DNA of 64,000 bases, from NCBI GenBank assembly GCA_003988855.1, contig QYAI01000068.1, positions 82,487-146,486 on the forward strand, in the 5' to 3' direction. Both the position numbers and the translations under genes were made by a program. This DNA comes from Arachnopeziza araneosa (taxonomy: Eukaryota; Ascomycota; Leotiomycetes; Helotiales; Arachnopezizaceae). The notes under the pieces were generated by a model. That model had not been told where the DNA came from, searched no databases, and saw only the letters and a list, made by a program, of their open reading frames with translations. This document shows, one piece after another, positions 10,373 to 22,006 of the stretch. The stretch's first letter is position 1, and each line of letters opens with the position of its first letter.

Positions 10373-11549
10373 TTATCTCAAGGCGGAGCGGGCGAAAGTG
10401 GGCAGAATGAAGCTGGCCTTGTGGATGTCGGCATTATAGTATCGACAAAGCTTCTCCTCCTCCTCGGAGGTCCAAGATCTCAAAGGTGTCTTTAAATCGC
10501 GTGAACCATCCTTGCAGCAGACCATGAAGCCAATCTGGCCAGAGGGGTATGTGGGAATGGTGGTATAAGCGTACTCAACGTTGGGAAAGACCTCCTTGCA
10601 GTCTTTCTTGAGCTTGGTGATCAATGGGAGGTGGAGCCATTGGTTCTCAGCTGTGAAACATTAGTTGATGTTTCTTAGAGTCTCCGGATGAATCATTCAA
10701 GAGAAAACCGAGCAAAGACGAAAATAAGAAGCCCCCGAACGATATCACCTTGACCATAAGTCAAAAACATAATGGCAAGTAATATACATGATAAAAGGGC
10801 AAGTTCGCTAACAAAGGAGAACGTACAACCTTGGGTAGTAATCACTCCGCCTTCCTTAAGAGCACCAAATAAAAGCTCGAAATATGGTTTCTGGAAAAGG
10901 GACTCAGCTGGTCCCTCAGGATCGGAAGAATCAGTGATGATAACATCAAACTCGTTCTTGTAGTCGTCCAAAAACTTGAACCCATCTCCCACATGGACCT
11001 TGACCTTCGGGTGTTGATAGCTGATTGACATTCCTGGCAAGTATTTCTTGGATAGGCGAATGACAGCCTGCAGGTGATTATCAGCATATGTCAACAGCAT
11101 CTCATTTGCCGGGTATAGTTCTCACCTCGTCAATGTCACAAAGAATGGCCTCTTCAACAGTATCATGCTTGATAACCTCACGAAGAACACCTCCATCGCC
11201 TCCACCAATAACCAGAACCTTCTTTGGAGCTGGATGAGAGTTCATGGCCAGATGGGTGATCATTTCTTGGTATGCAAACTCATCTCTCTCGGTGCACTGA
11301 ATCACATTGTCTAGAACCAGGACCGTGCCGTAGTCGGTAGATTCAAAGATAAGAACATCCTGGTATTTACTCTTCTCATGGTGAATGACATTCTTGACTT
11401 TCAAGGTCATGGCTTGACCGGGCCACATGTTAGAGATCTCGCGGAACCATCCATCTAGAAGAGAGTCAGAAATGAGGTTCAATTGTTCAATTTGTAGAAG
11501 TAGAAAGTTTCTCACCTTTGATGGTGGGGTGAGTGATTTCTGTAGACAT
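10373..11549 (-). CDS. spe3: Spermidine synthase
   Basis: Four exons, 11549-11516, 11454-11126, 11067-10827 and 10650-10373, give 293 residues, the normal length. The sequence contains the expected DGWFREISNMWPG opening, VIQCTERDEFAYQEMITHL, the aminopropyl-donor site VLVIGGGDGGVLREV, DIDEAVIRLSKKYLP, VHVGDGFKFL, VIITDSSDPEGPAES and GSENQWLHLPLI. It transfers the propylamine group of decarboxylated S-adenosylmethionine to putrescine in the cytosol, the last step to spermidine. The third donor was set at GTACGT rather than the weaker GTTGTA because it restores QGSENQW, the form usual in fungi. It is divergent from ade2 across 470 bp. Confidence 0.96.
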
Positions 11550-12019
11550 CCTGGCAATCGTAGAGAGACTGAAGGCTTCAAAAGAAGGGAATCTGGCGAG
11601 TTTATATGTTCGTAGGAAGGTAGAAGGAAACAGGTTTGTTAAATTGGTTTGGTTCAACAAGAGGTTTGCTGGCAACAAATTCTGTTGGCAAAGTTTTGTT
11701 TTCTCCGGGAAGAGGAAGAACGGGACGGGTTGGTGGAGGGGTAAACTTTTTAATGCTGCAGGGACGACCGCCTCCCCTCACCGCCTTCGAGCTTGCCGAA
11801 GTAGGAAATGGCCCCGCAGAAGCTCTAGAGATTTTCCCCCACCATGACATCCTCACACTAGAACTCTTTCAGCACAGTTCAAACTGCAACTTTGAAGAAA
11901 TCTCCTCAATTCATTTTGATTCTCTCATAAACCTCAATTTACTCCACGACGTCTCAAAACTCATCACAGCTGACCGCATAACCTTTCCGACAATCTTCTC
12001 CTACACGTTCCGTGCTCTA
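11550..12019. promoter_or_regulatory. Shared divergent promoter, spermidine synthase / ade2
   Basis: A 470-bp region between the two start codons. The ade2 frame stays open upstream of 12020 for over 120 codons, but that stretch does not look like the PurK N-terminus and is taken as leader. No specific binding site was recognised. Confidence 0.5.
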
Positions 12020-14183
12020 ATGGAACGAACAATTGGCCTCCTTGGTGGAGGCCAGCTTGGTCAGATGCTGTGCGAGGCGGCCAATCCTCTCGGTATCAAG
12101 GTCATTATTCTCGACGCCGAAAATTCTCCTGCGAAACAAGTCAATGCGAAGGCCTCCCATATAGACGGGTCATTTATCGACCCCGAAAAGATTCGCGAAC
12201 TCGCAAGGCAGGTTGACATCCTGACCGTAGAGATTGAGCACGTGAACACGCATATATTGGAGGAAATTTCAGAAAAAGGAGTCGAGGTGACAGACTCCAA
12301 AGGCAAGAAGAAAACAAAGCGTGTAGAGGTCCAGCCAAGTTGGCGAACAATTCGAACAATTCAAGACAAGTATCTTCAGAAAGAGCACCTCTTGAAAAAT
12401 GGAGTGGAAACCGCGGTTTCAAAGGCTGTAGGGTCAGAACCTACTGATTTAAATAATTTCGGAGAGAAATTCGGCTTTCCTTTCATGCTGAAAGCTAGAA
12501 AAGATGCATATGATGGCAGAGGAAATTTCCCTGTTAAGAACTCTTCTGAAATATCGGTTGCCTTGGAAACTTTAAAAGGCAGAGATTTATACGCGGAAAA
12601 ATGGGCAGATTTCAAGCTAGAACTAGCTGTGATGGTGGTCAAAACTGAGGATGATACTTCTAAAGACGGCAAAGCCACAGTTTCCTACCCTGCCGTTGAA
12701 ACAGTACATGAGGATAGTATATGCAAGTTGGTATACTGTCCGGTGAGGCTACTCTCATACCTATTTTCTCTATGAATCTACATACTAATCTGCTACTAGG
12801 CACGTGGAGTGTCTGCAAAGATCCAACAACAAGCGCAGGATCTAGCAAGAAGGGCTGTTGGAAGTCTCTGGGGGAAAGGTGTATTTGGTGTAGAGATGTT
12901 TCTCATGAAAGATGGTATTTTTTACGTTCACTTGATTTGATAATCTACTGATATGTGTTTAGGGGAGCTGATTGTGAATGGTAAGCTGCATTCTTACACT
13001 CAGTTGCGAAGGTTTTTGCCATAACTCTGGGGCATAAAAACCTGTTACAGGAACATCATGCCCACGTGTCTTTCCTGTATCAGCTCTTGGAAAAACTTTT
13101 AAACTTCATAATTTCCTGCCACTTTAAGCTATTTACTGTACTAATTTAACTAGAAATCGCGCCACGACCACACAACAGGTAGCTTTCCCCCCTTCTTGGC
13201 TATCCATACTGACAAGAATTTAGCGGACATTATACAATTGAAGCTTGCCCAACTTTCTCACAATACAAATCACAACTCCTTTCTATCCTCGGTATCATGC
13301 CACTATTTCCCAACTCGACAATATCCTCCATGTTCCCAGCAACAATAATGCTGAATATCCTTGGTGGAGCCTCGAAAGATTCACACGCCGAATTAACGAA
13401 AAAGGCTGTCGCTATTCCTACTGCTGCTCTTCATTTATATGGAAAGGAGCCCAAGCCTGCTAGGAAGATTGGGCATATTACTTTGGTCTCAAATTCGATG
13501 TCTGAAGGTATCAAAGCATGCACTACAAATTTATCTATCAACTTGGACTGATCTAGTATCTAGCCGAGAAATTATTAGCTCCTCTTGTTTATCTCGCAGA
13601 CAGCATGCGAGCAGAAAGGAAAGGGCTCGCTGAACCCAAAGCACCTAATCTTAGTACTTCTCTCTATCCCTCTGCAGCCGGCAAGCCACTGGTGGCTGTT
13701 ACCATGGGCTCCGACTCAGATTTGCCTGTTTTGAAGCCTGGTCTTGCTTTGCTCAAATCTCTCGGTATTCCAACTGAAACTACAATAACCTCAGCTCATC
13801 GAACACCTCTTCGCATGACCGAATTCGCCTCAACAGCGGCTTCTAAAGGCTTCCGCGTTATTATAGCCGCAGCCGGTGGAGCTGCCCATCTACCTGGCAT
13901 GATTGCTGCTTCGACTCCTTTACCAGTCATTGGAGTTCCAGTAAAAGGAAGCACCTTAGATGGAATGGATAGCTTGCTCTCAATTGTGCAGATGCCAAGG
14001 GGTGTCCCAGTAGCAACCGTTGCAATAAACAACAGCATTAACGCTGCTTTACTTGCTGCTAGGATTTTAGGGGCTAGCGATGAGGTTATCAGAGAGAAAC
14101 TGGTGAAATATGCCAAAGATATGGGAGAAGAAGTTGAGGGAAAAGCTAGTCGCTTGGAAGACGTCGGTTTTGAGAATTACTGA
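12020..14183 (+). CDS. ade2: Phosphoribosylaminoimidazole carboxylase (PurK-PurE fusion)
   Basis: Six exons, 12020-12742, 12800-12914, 12963-12980, 13154-13178, 13224-13507 and 13564-14183, give 594 residues. The N-terminal ATP-grasp PurK half starts with GLLGGGQLGQML and includes FPFMLKARKDAYDGRGNF, ELAVMVVK and the short spliced exons encoding ELIVNEIAPRPHNS; AIMLN-like TIMLNILGG follows. The C-terminal PurE half has VTMGSDSDLPVLKPG, TITSAHRTPLRM and AAAGGAAHLPGM. The enzyme makes carboxyaminoimidazole ribotide from AIR in purine synthesis; loss gives red colonies in yeast. Exons 3 and 4 are only 18 and 25 nt. Each junction keeps frame and matches family sequence. The ATG at 12020 fits the usual N-terminus. 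Confidence 0.96.
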
Positions 14184-14662
14184 TTCTATGATAACTCAAT
14201 CTGTCATTTTCAGAAGCTAGAGCTGGTGGGCGAATTATATTATCATATTAGGCACGATAAGTATGTCGTAAGTACTTTGAGAAGGCCCGTTCTTAGCATC
14301 TTTACTTGACTCTTATTATCTTGAAGGGTTCGCGAGTTAACTTATCGAGATTCAGAATCGATCTTGGATAGTGTGGCAAACGACTGATTCCAAGACTTAA
14401 AGGGGTTTAGAACGAATACTTCACAAACTTCGACGTAATTGTTCGGTCTTTAAATTGAATATTAGTTCAATTTAAGAAGTGACTTGGAACAATGATAAGA
14501 CGAGAGAACTCTCGAGTTGGAGTCAAGATAGATTTAGCATAGTATAAGTAATGTTTAGAGACTTCACCTACTTTAGATTAAGCCTGCTATCAAGGTGAAT
14601 AAATCACTTGACATCTAACTCAAATTGGATTTTTAACGTAAATTACATATTAAGATCAAATT
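14184..14662. other. AT-rich intergenic between convergent 3' ends
   Basis: No ORF or repeat recognised; carries the 3' regions of ade2 and pdx3. Confidence 0.4.
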
Positions 14663-15451
14663 CTAAGGACTTAACCTCTCAATCTTCCACTCCTCTCCAT
14701 TCTCCTCTTCTTTTGTATACTGAAACCGGTCATGCAATCTACTCTCCCTCCCTTGCCAAAACTCCATCATCACTGGCTTCACTCTCAGGCCTCCCCAAAA
14801 TTTGGGCACAGGGATCTTCTCCTGGCCGTCAAATCTCTTCTCCACCTCCTCCACCCAACCCTCCAACCTCTCCCGCCCTTCAATGACCCGACTCTGCCTC
14901 GAAGCCCACGCCCCCACCCTACTCCCCCTAATCCTCGTATCAAAATAAACCTGACTCTCCTCGCTACTCAACCTCTCCCCCACTCCCTCCACCCTCACCT
15001 GTCTCTCCATCTCACTCCACCAGAAAGTAAGCGAAGCCCACTTGTTACTCTCCAGATCAGCGCCTTTCTTACTGCTCCCAAAGTTGGAGTAGATTACAAA
15101 ACCTTTGGAATCGAGTTCTTTGAGGTAGACCATTCGCGCGGATACCCGTCCTGAGGGAAGGGACGCCGTGGAGAGACAGACAGTCTCCGGGTGCGGGACT
15201 TGTTGGGCTTGGGCCGCTGTGAACCAGCTGTGGAATTGCTTGAATGGGTTGGGGTCTAACTGATCCCGTTCGAGAGAGCCGACCTTGAATTGCTCGGCTT
15301 GAGCGTGCGTTTTGGAGTTGGAGGGGGCGACTATGAGTCAATCAGGTCAGGCCATGTCAAAATGATAAGGGGTGGCGGGGTAGTAGGGTAGTAGGGTAGT
15401 AGGGTACTTACAAATAAGCTTGGAAGGGTTGGGAGGTGGGTGGAGGGCCAT
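14663..15451 (-). CDS. pdx3: Pyridoxamine 5'-phosphate oxidase
   Basis: Exons 15451-15412 and 15330-14663 give 235 residues. Family landmarks are in order: DPNPFKQFHSWF, VPHPETVCLSTAS, GRVSARMVYLKELD, GFVIYSNFGSSKK, ESNKWASLTFWW with QVRVEG (FMN and substrate contacts), SRQSRVIEGRERL, and the terminal FWQGRESRLHDRF with ERLSP. It oxidises pyridoxamine and pyridoxine phosphate to pyridoxal phosphate with FMN in the cytosol. The intron of 81 nt contains three copies of the octamer TAGTAGGG right beside the donor (15381-15404). The gene is followed on the other side by the thiolase gene on the same strand. Confidence 0.93.
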
Positions 15452-15673
15452 TTTGAGGAGAGCTGGCTTGAATAGATGAGATGATACTAGGCGCATATAG
15501 TCATCGTAGTATTAAATCTTTTGGGAAGATATGTAAAGAACCATAATGACCTGATTTATGAGAACATTTCTATGACGCTAACGAAGCGAAACCTAGCCTT
15601 GATTCAGCCTCGTCAGTCTTTTTCTTTAGATAGACGCAATCCTTTATTTCCAAGGAGATGCTTGATGATACTT

Positions 15674-16936
15674 TTATTCTCGCACAAAGAGGCCAGCCAT
15701 TCCCATTCCCGTTCCGATACACATAGACACAACTCCAGTTTCCAAACCCTGCCTTTCTAGCTCTGGCAGCAGAGTAGCTAACATTCTTGCGCCAGTAGCA
15801 CCAAGAGGATGACCTAATGCAATAGCACCACCCTTGGGATTTACTCTTCCTTCTTCAAGTTGCTTTTCCAGTCCCAACTTTCTTACAGAGTATATCGCTT
15901 GACTAGCAAACGCCTCGTTGATTTCCCACAGACCTACCTCCTCAGTCTTAAGACCAGTGTATTCTAGGAGCTTTGGGATAGCAATCGTAGGTCCAATGCC
16001 CATTTCATCGGGTCTGCAACCAGCGACCTGAGATCCTGCCCATTTTCCAATAATTGAAGAGGTTAGGCCGAGTTCTGTTGCAGTACTCCGTCTCATGAGC
16101 AGAGTGGCCGCAGCTCCATCGGATATCTGTGACGAATTTCCAGCTGTTGAAGTTCCGTTCTCTTTGAAAGCTGGCTTCAGTTTCTGCATGCCTTCTATGT
16201 TGGCCATTGTTCTAATCCCGTCATCCTTTGTCACGGTAACTTTTTGCTCTTCGCCAATCTTCTCTCCTTTCTTATCCATTTCTTGATATCTCGTATTAAC
16301 AGGTACGATTTCCTTCTTGAATAATCCATCCGCTTGAGCTTTTGCGGCTCGTTGATGTGACATGACTGCAAAAGCATCTTGATCTGCTCGACTGACGCCA
16401 TATCTTTCCGCCACGTTTTCACTGGTAAGCCCCATGGGCATTATACAATCCTTCGCATCCTGAACAGGGCTGTCCTTTAGTTCTGGCCATAATACGGTAG
16501 GTATAGCTCTTGATCCGTAATTCCTGGTCATGCTTTCCATCCCACCGCCGATACCAATATCAATCATTCCAGTGGCAATCTGATGCGACACATTTGTAAT
16601 GGCGCTCAGGCCCGAACTGCATGCTCTGTTGACAGTATAGAAGGAAGTTGTGGTAGGAATTCCGACATGGTTCATTGCCATCCGTCCAGCTTTCGAACCT
16701 CCAAGTTCTGAGAGCACAACACCAATTCCCACATCTTGAATCAGCGTAGGGTCGAGGTTGGGATTGGCCTCTATTGTTGCTTTAAGGACAGTGGCGAGAA
16801 GTTCCTCGGGGTAGGCATCTTTGAGATGGCCTTTGTATGAGCGTGTTATAGGTGTTCGCAGAGAGGATAGAATAACGATGTCGGAGGGGTCTTTCTTGAG
16901 GATATTGGAGAGTCCTTTGCGTATTGGACCTGACAT
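15674..16936 (-). CDS. 3-ketoacyl-CoA thiolase (acetyl-CoA C-acyltransferase)
   Basis: Intronless, 420 residues. Thiolase motifs are intact: NRACSSGLSAI with the acylated Cys, GGGMESMTRNYG, GLTSENVAERYGVSR, NEAFASQAIY, GGAIALGHPLGATGAR and the second catalytic Cys in CIGTGMGMAG. It performs the last step of beta-oxidation, cleaving 3-ketoacyl-CoA with CoA. The sequence is closest to the peroxisomal POT1/FOX3-type group, yet I see neither a PTS1 tripeptide (it ends FVRE) nor a clear PTS2 nonapeptide in the first 30 residues; the N-terminus is basic, so mitochondrial import or piggy-back entry are possible. Confidence 0.93.
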   Translation of the reverse strand: MSGPIRKGLSNILKKDPSDIVILSSLRTPITRSYKGHLKDAYPEELLATVLKATIEANPNLDPTLIQDVGIGVVLSELGGSKAGRMAMNHVGIPTTTSFYTVNRACSSGLSAITNVSHQIATGMIDIGIGGGMESMTRNYGSRAIPTVLWPELKDSPVQDAKDCIMPMGLTSENVAERYGVSRADQDAFAVMSHQRAAKAQADGLFKKEIVPVNTRYQEMDKKGEKIGEEQKVTVTKDDGIRTMANIEGMQKLKPAFKENGTSTAGNSSQISDGAAATLLMRRSTATELGLTSSIIGKWAGSQVAGCRPDEMGIGPTIAIPKLLEYTGLKTEEVGLWEINEAFASQAIYSVRKLGLEKQLEEGRVNPKGGAIALGHPLGATGARMLATLLPELERQGLETGVVSMCIGTGMGMAGLFVRE

Positions 16937-17744
16937 TGTGACAGAGTATTTGAAAGATGGAAAAGAAAAGGTTCTCTTAGAGAGCGGAATATATAAACAA
17001 GTGGCAGATTGACCGAGTCAATTCGGAGCAGAAGGAGAAGATCACTTACATTGAAACTGAAGGAGGAGTTCAAGTCGCGTGCGGTAACTCGGCCGGGATG
17101 CTGAAGCTGGAAAAGTCCTTTGCCGCCGCCCGCACGTGCATTTTTGCTACCATGGTGGATGATCAAAGCCTCCAGCCTTCCAAGAGCTTTGTCCCTTCGG
17201 AGATCTATCTTTATTTCTTACGCTGAAAGTCGTGATTTCTGCAAGTTGCAGGAGCGATTCTGCTTGCCAAGATTGATCATTTCGACAGTTCTAAAGGCTG
17301 TTCTCCTTTGAACAGCGATACTGCAAAGAGTCGCAATAGCATTTCCACCTTGGATAGTTTTAAGCTGCATCAGATGCTACTTGTCTTCTTGTCTCAAAGA
17401 TACTGAGTACGTGATGGCAGAGTCAATTTCTTTGTCTTTATTTCTCAAGCTTGTTATTGATGTTATTCTGTTGTTGATTGGACGCCACATTAATCTCACT
17501 TTTATGCAGTGGCTGTCATATTTGCGGCGGCAGACCTACGGGCACACTCACTCACCAGCCTCACGCATTTCAGCTCGTAACCCGTTCAACTTCCTATGAA
17601 ACAACCGGACTCTCTAACTACACTATGCGCCTCTGGCCATTGCTAGAGTTCCACGTCCAATTGACATCCTGGCAAGCGAATATAGTCTTCATCGCAACGT
17701 GGTTGACTTGCATCACCTTACGACTCACGTGGTCGCATTCGAAG
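16937..17744. other. Divergent spacer, thiolase / GRF zinc-finger gene
   Basis: Holds the thiolase promoter. The GRF-gene frame is open from 17478, with an upstream in-frame Met at 17625 that would add a hydrophobic stretch, but this is judged to be leader. No clear regulatory site. Confidence 0.4.
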
Positions 17745-18711
17745 ATGAGCCGTATAGATGGTCGCCGGGATTCTTATCTTTCAGACATGGCAAATGAATC
17801 GGATCCTGAAAGAGTGAGGGAGTTGGAGAGCGGCTCTGAAGATGAGAAGCCCTTTACAGGCCGGGGACGCTTCAATAAAGGGAGATGGTACTGTGACTGT
17901 GATGGTGATGTTGGAGCTAAATGTCGGACAGCTGGCAAGAGGGCCAAATCAGAGAATAGAGGGAGAAAGTGTTGGTTCTTACCATTCTTTGACCTAGATG
18001 CAGCCTAACTCTTCTCTAGATTGGTCATGTCCCAAAGATCAGAGGGAATCATGTACCTTCTTCCTATGGGTCGAAGACGAGCGCAGAGCAAAAGATTGGC
18101 ACAGAGAGCATGGCCTTTTAGCCGAACCAGGGACCCCTCCACCCCAAAAGTTAGATTGGTCTGTGAATCCTTTCTCTCTATCAACCAAGCGAAAGTCCTC
18201 CAAAAACGTCTCCTTCTCATCCGCATATGAAGATGCCGGGCCAGCAGATGACGACGATGAACCACCCGAGAGCCCTTCCCGCAAAGTTTCAAAGGCAAAC
18301 CGGAACTCCACACCAGGTCAAGCATTGCCCACAAGGTCTCAGGTTGCAGAAATCGGCTTACCGACTCCTAAATCCGAGGCAAAGTCAAATGGAGATAGTT
18401 TTTCCAGCATTCGAGGCATTAATGGGATGGATTTTGGTAAAGCCATAGAAATAGACGACAAGGAATACCAATCTGATCTTGTCACAGCCGTGATGAAGAT
18501 TCTCCGCTCCGAGAATGTGGGACTGAAAGGTTCGACAGAGTTGCAGATAGAACACGAGCTTGGGTTGGTGACCGCCCGACACGATGCTGAACTGGGAAGT
18601 TATAAGAAGACCATCTCGAAACTTTCAAAGCGGTGTGACGAGTTGGAAAACTTGGTCGCGTGCTTGGGAGGGGTGGTGGGAATAGATGAGGACGTGGATT
18701 TATCGGACTAA
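17745..18711 (+). CDS. GRF-type zinc finger protein
   Basis: Exons 17745-17970 and 18020-18711 give 305 residues. The N-terminal half contains GRWYCDCDGDVGAKCR, then after the 49-nt intron GRKYWSCPKDQ and CTFFLWVEDE, which together form a zf-GRF domain (C-x-C ... C ... C-x-F-F-x-W), a single-strand nucleic-acid-binding module found in topoisomerase III, NEIL3 and APE2. The rest is low-complexity, Ser/Pro/Asp-rich, ending in a coiled-coil-like segment (IEHELGLVTARHDAELGSY onward). The donor GTTGGT is weak but is the one that gives the YWSCPK motif without a stop. A role in DNA repair or chromatin is likely from the domain; the protein itself is uncharacterised as far as I can tell. Confidence 0.8.
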
Positions 18712-19506
18712 ATGAAAGGATGTGTGTTGATCCTAAGAGATAGACGGAGAGGGAAACTTCTTTTTAAGATTTACCTAGGGCTTGAGAAAATCTCTCTTAA
18801 GAGATTCCAAGGGATAGCAGTGTTGAATTCAGTCTATGAGGTGTAGTGAAGGATCGGAAAGAGAGCAGTCAAGCTTCGGTTGGACCATTTTACCTACTTC
18901 AAACTCAAGCCAGGTGTGAAGAACTTAACAAAGGCGTTTGGATGAGTTTACTTGTGGCTGAGTTTCTCCCAATAATATTAAGCAATTAAAACTGCATATT
19001 AGAGAGTTCAGACTTTATACTTGAATATCAATTCATTTCATTTAGGGTGGATAGTAAACACTTCCTCCTCTCTTAAGCCAGTCTATTTTATGTTCTAGCC
19101 TACCTATGCACGTATATACATGTTAACGTGGTAAGCATCACAGACCCCTAGCAGTCTCACGGGCTACATTTTTGGCACATGCATGAGCAAGCTCAACCCA
19201 GATATTCTCAGCACGAAACAGAGATTTTGGGCAGCTGGCATCCAGTTATATGTTTCTTGGTCAACCAAAGAGATTTTCCCTACATACTTGGTGTTTTGGT
19301 GGTAAATTGATTGCAGTCGAGATGCTGAGATGAGGCTGAGGAATTTGATAACAGGACACCTTGTAATCAAACAACCACTTTAGATATTGAGTATCATGGG
19401 TATCTTCAATGTTTCTACCAATGCTTCATTCTGAAGACCTCTTTTAATGAGCCATCCATATAATACAGCCTCAAAACCACAAACTCCATATCATGCACTT
19501 TTCATC
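18712..19506. other. Intergenic between convergent genes
   Basis: About 800 bp, AT-rich, with no supported ORF. Contains the 3' ends of the GRF gene and the UCH gene. Confidence 0.4.
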
Positions 19507-20409
19507 TCAATCCAGGCTTGGCGCTAATGAAATCAAACTGAATCGCAATTCGCCACCACCAGTCTCTTCCTCGCGCTTTAAGAATCTCCGAACACCTAGA
19601 TCCAATGCTTTCTCACTAAGTACATCTTCATCTGCAGTGAGTAAACCTCGCTTCAAGGGGCCTTTTCTTCTACCATCCATCTCCCATAGAAAGTCTTTCT
19701 CATCCTTGACAAAGCAAACATAATGGAGGTCGATGTTGTCTTCAGCGTCAGGAGCATTGCTCTGCCCTTGACTTGCAGCACTTTGGTGCGCAGATTCAAG
19801 AGCTTGGGAATTATAGAGAAGGTCGGCTCGCTCGATTGGTCCGAGAGGTGTAGCATCTTTGACAAGTCTCTCGAGATTTGAACCTGATTCTGAGGAAATA
19901 TAAGCTACAGTCTTTGGAATTAGCTGTAAAGAAGCTTACCAATGTAACCTCTCGAGCTACCGTTGCTAACCGCATGCAATATGCCGATCAAACCGCACGC
20001 ATTTCGAATAGTCTGCTTATACCAAATGACGGGCTCACCAGCTCCTTTTCCCTCATATTCTTTATTGTCCTTGTCTTCTTGCATGCGGAAGACCTCGTAA
20101 GATTTGCTTACTGGGAAAACGAGAAGGAGTGCTGTTGCAGGACGGGGAACAAAAGCGAGGAGGTCGGGGTCGTCGATGCTAAAGACGTCGTGAAATGAAA
20201 GAGTAGAGGAGAGACCGAGCTTATGAACTAGAGAGGACATGACTTCGGGGTTGTTTTCTACCACCAGCGTTAGTGTTTGAAGCGTTGGAAATGGAACTGG
20301 AACTGGACATACCAAGCGGCACAAAAGCTTTGCGGCCTTTTGGGACGTCAGGGTCATCGATGGAAGTAGATTCATGTTCAGGAAGCTTGGTTTCTGGTAC
20401 TTCCGCCAT
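19507..20409 (-). CDS. Ubiquitin C-terminal hydrolase, UCH-L3/Yuh1 type (C12)
   Basis: Exons 20409-20313, 20257-19940 and 19883-19507 give 263 residues. The family order is clear: FVPLENNPEVMSSLV, FHDVFSIDDPDLLAFVPRP, ALLLVFPVSKSYE, then KQTIRNACGLIGILHAVSN with the oxyanion Gln and nucleophile Cys (about residue 120), and in the last exon LHYVCFVKD with the catalytic His and LWEMDGRRKGP with the Asp. It cleaves small adducts from the C-terminus of ubiquitin (or Nedd8/Rub1) in cytosol and nucleus. The crossover loop region is Ala/Gln/Ser-rich and about average in length. The gene shares a 219-bp divergent promoter with the lipid-kinase-like gene. Confidence 0.93.
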
Positions 20410-20628
20410 GTTGGGCTATTTGTTGTAGAAGGAAGACAAGTTGTAACAATCAGAAGCTTCAGGACGCTCAGGCAGAAGATAGACGCACGCCACCCCACCA
20501 ATGCGGGGCAATGATGTTTCGGCTCGGCGGCGGAGATACTCGTAGTTCCTCCGACGCAGCTTATCAGCCTCCATTTATTATCCTTCTGACGCAACTGCAA
20601 CCATGGCATTACCTCTTCAATCTTCACT

Positions 20629-21777
20629 ATGGCGTTGGAAAACTCTCAATTCGAATACGCAGACACCACCCTGACGTGGGCGAATGGAAGTCTTCGAGAT
20701 GAAGAGATCGTGACCGTTTCGAAGATCACTGGCGCTGATTACACAATATTCAGTTTGGACGAGAAGAGGACAGAGCTGCGAAGTATTCAAGCGAAGCACC
20801 TCCCAGAGGAATTCCTCGCCACTCATCTTCAGAGTATCTCTTCACATCTTCAACATGAAGCGACCGTCCTCATCTCCACTCTTTCCGGCACCGGATTAGC
20901 ACCTGCTTTCTTTGACCAAGTTTTGAAGCCCTTGTTAGACGGCATCGAAATTAAATACAACGTCGTACGAACAACGAGTGCAACCTCCGTTAAGAAATTT
21001 GCAGCCACGCTGGGAAACAGCAAGCAGACCGTTGTGGCACTGTCCGGAGATGGAGGGACGGTAGATATACTCAATGAAATATCTGAAACCGCACTGTAAA
21101 ACTCTTCCCTATACCAGATATTCACTGCTAACCTTGCAAGATTTCGACCAAATATCGTGCTGATTCCTCTCGGAACCGCAAATGCCCTCTTTCACTCCAC
21201 GTTCCGCTTCTCCCTGCCCCCCTATGTTCGAGCCCTGCGAGCCCTCATCCATGGCACTCCCAAGGCACTCCCTAACTTTCGTGCTACATTTTCAAAAGCC
21301 AAACTGTATGGAGAACCTGTGAACAAGCTATACGGAGCCGTAGTCGCTAGTTACGGCTTCCATGCTACGCTCGTAGCCAGGTCTGATACTCCCGAGTATC
21401 GAAAGCATGGCAGTGCGAGATTTGGCATAGTAGCTCAGGACATGCTTGCGAATCCTCATACATATAAAGCTAAAGTAAATGGAGTGGAAGGCGGGCAATA
21501 TGTCATGGCAACACTTGTAAGTAATCTGGAGAGTACCTTTACCGTTGCTGCAGAGAGCAAACCACTGGATGGGGTGTTATGGTTGATTCATTTAAACGAT
21601 GTAATGGAAGCTATGAAGGGATATCAAGGCCTGATTAAAGCAGAACAGACCAAGAAGATGAAGATTGAGATGCTAGAAGAGGGTACATGTTGTGTTGACG
21701 GATTGATTGTTGTTGTTGAAGAGGGAGGATGGATGGAAGTTGAAGTAGTGGAAAGTAAAGTTAGCATCGTGGCATAG
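20629..21777 (+). CDS. Diacylglycerol kinase catalytic-domain protein (sphingoid/lipid kinase-like)
   Basis: Exons 20629-21095 and 21141-21777 give 367 residues; the 45-nt intron has a TGCTAAC branch site. The nucleotide-binding SGDGGTVDILNEI and the IPLGTANALFHS segment are the two conserved motifs of the DAGK catalytic domain shared by diacylglycerol, ceramide and sphingosine kinases. The C-terminal half is beta-rich and ends with repeated Val/Glu strands (VDGLIVVVEEGG, EVEVVESKVSIV), as in the second domain of these kinases. Substrate cannot be read from sequence. No membrane span or C1 domain is seen, so it resembles the compact fungal DAGK_cat proteins rather than the large sphingosine kinases. 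Confidence 0.85.
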
Positions 21778-22006
21778 GCTGCAATCATAGATTTAGCAAG
21801 GGAGAACATGAGGAAGTATATCTTCAAAAACCACAACAACCCAAAAGCCCAATCCCGTTGCAAGCTCCCGTGCCAGCGGAAGAAGACTCTCCCGGGCCTG
21901 GCCACCCCACATTCCCCACCTCGCCTCCATCGGCCCTGGTCACAGCAGCAAAAGTCCAAAACAACAAATCCTCAAAATGACTAAGTAATTCGGTTACAAT
22001 CTACCT

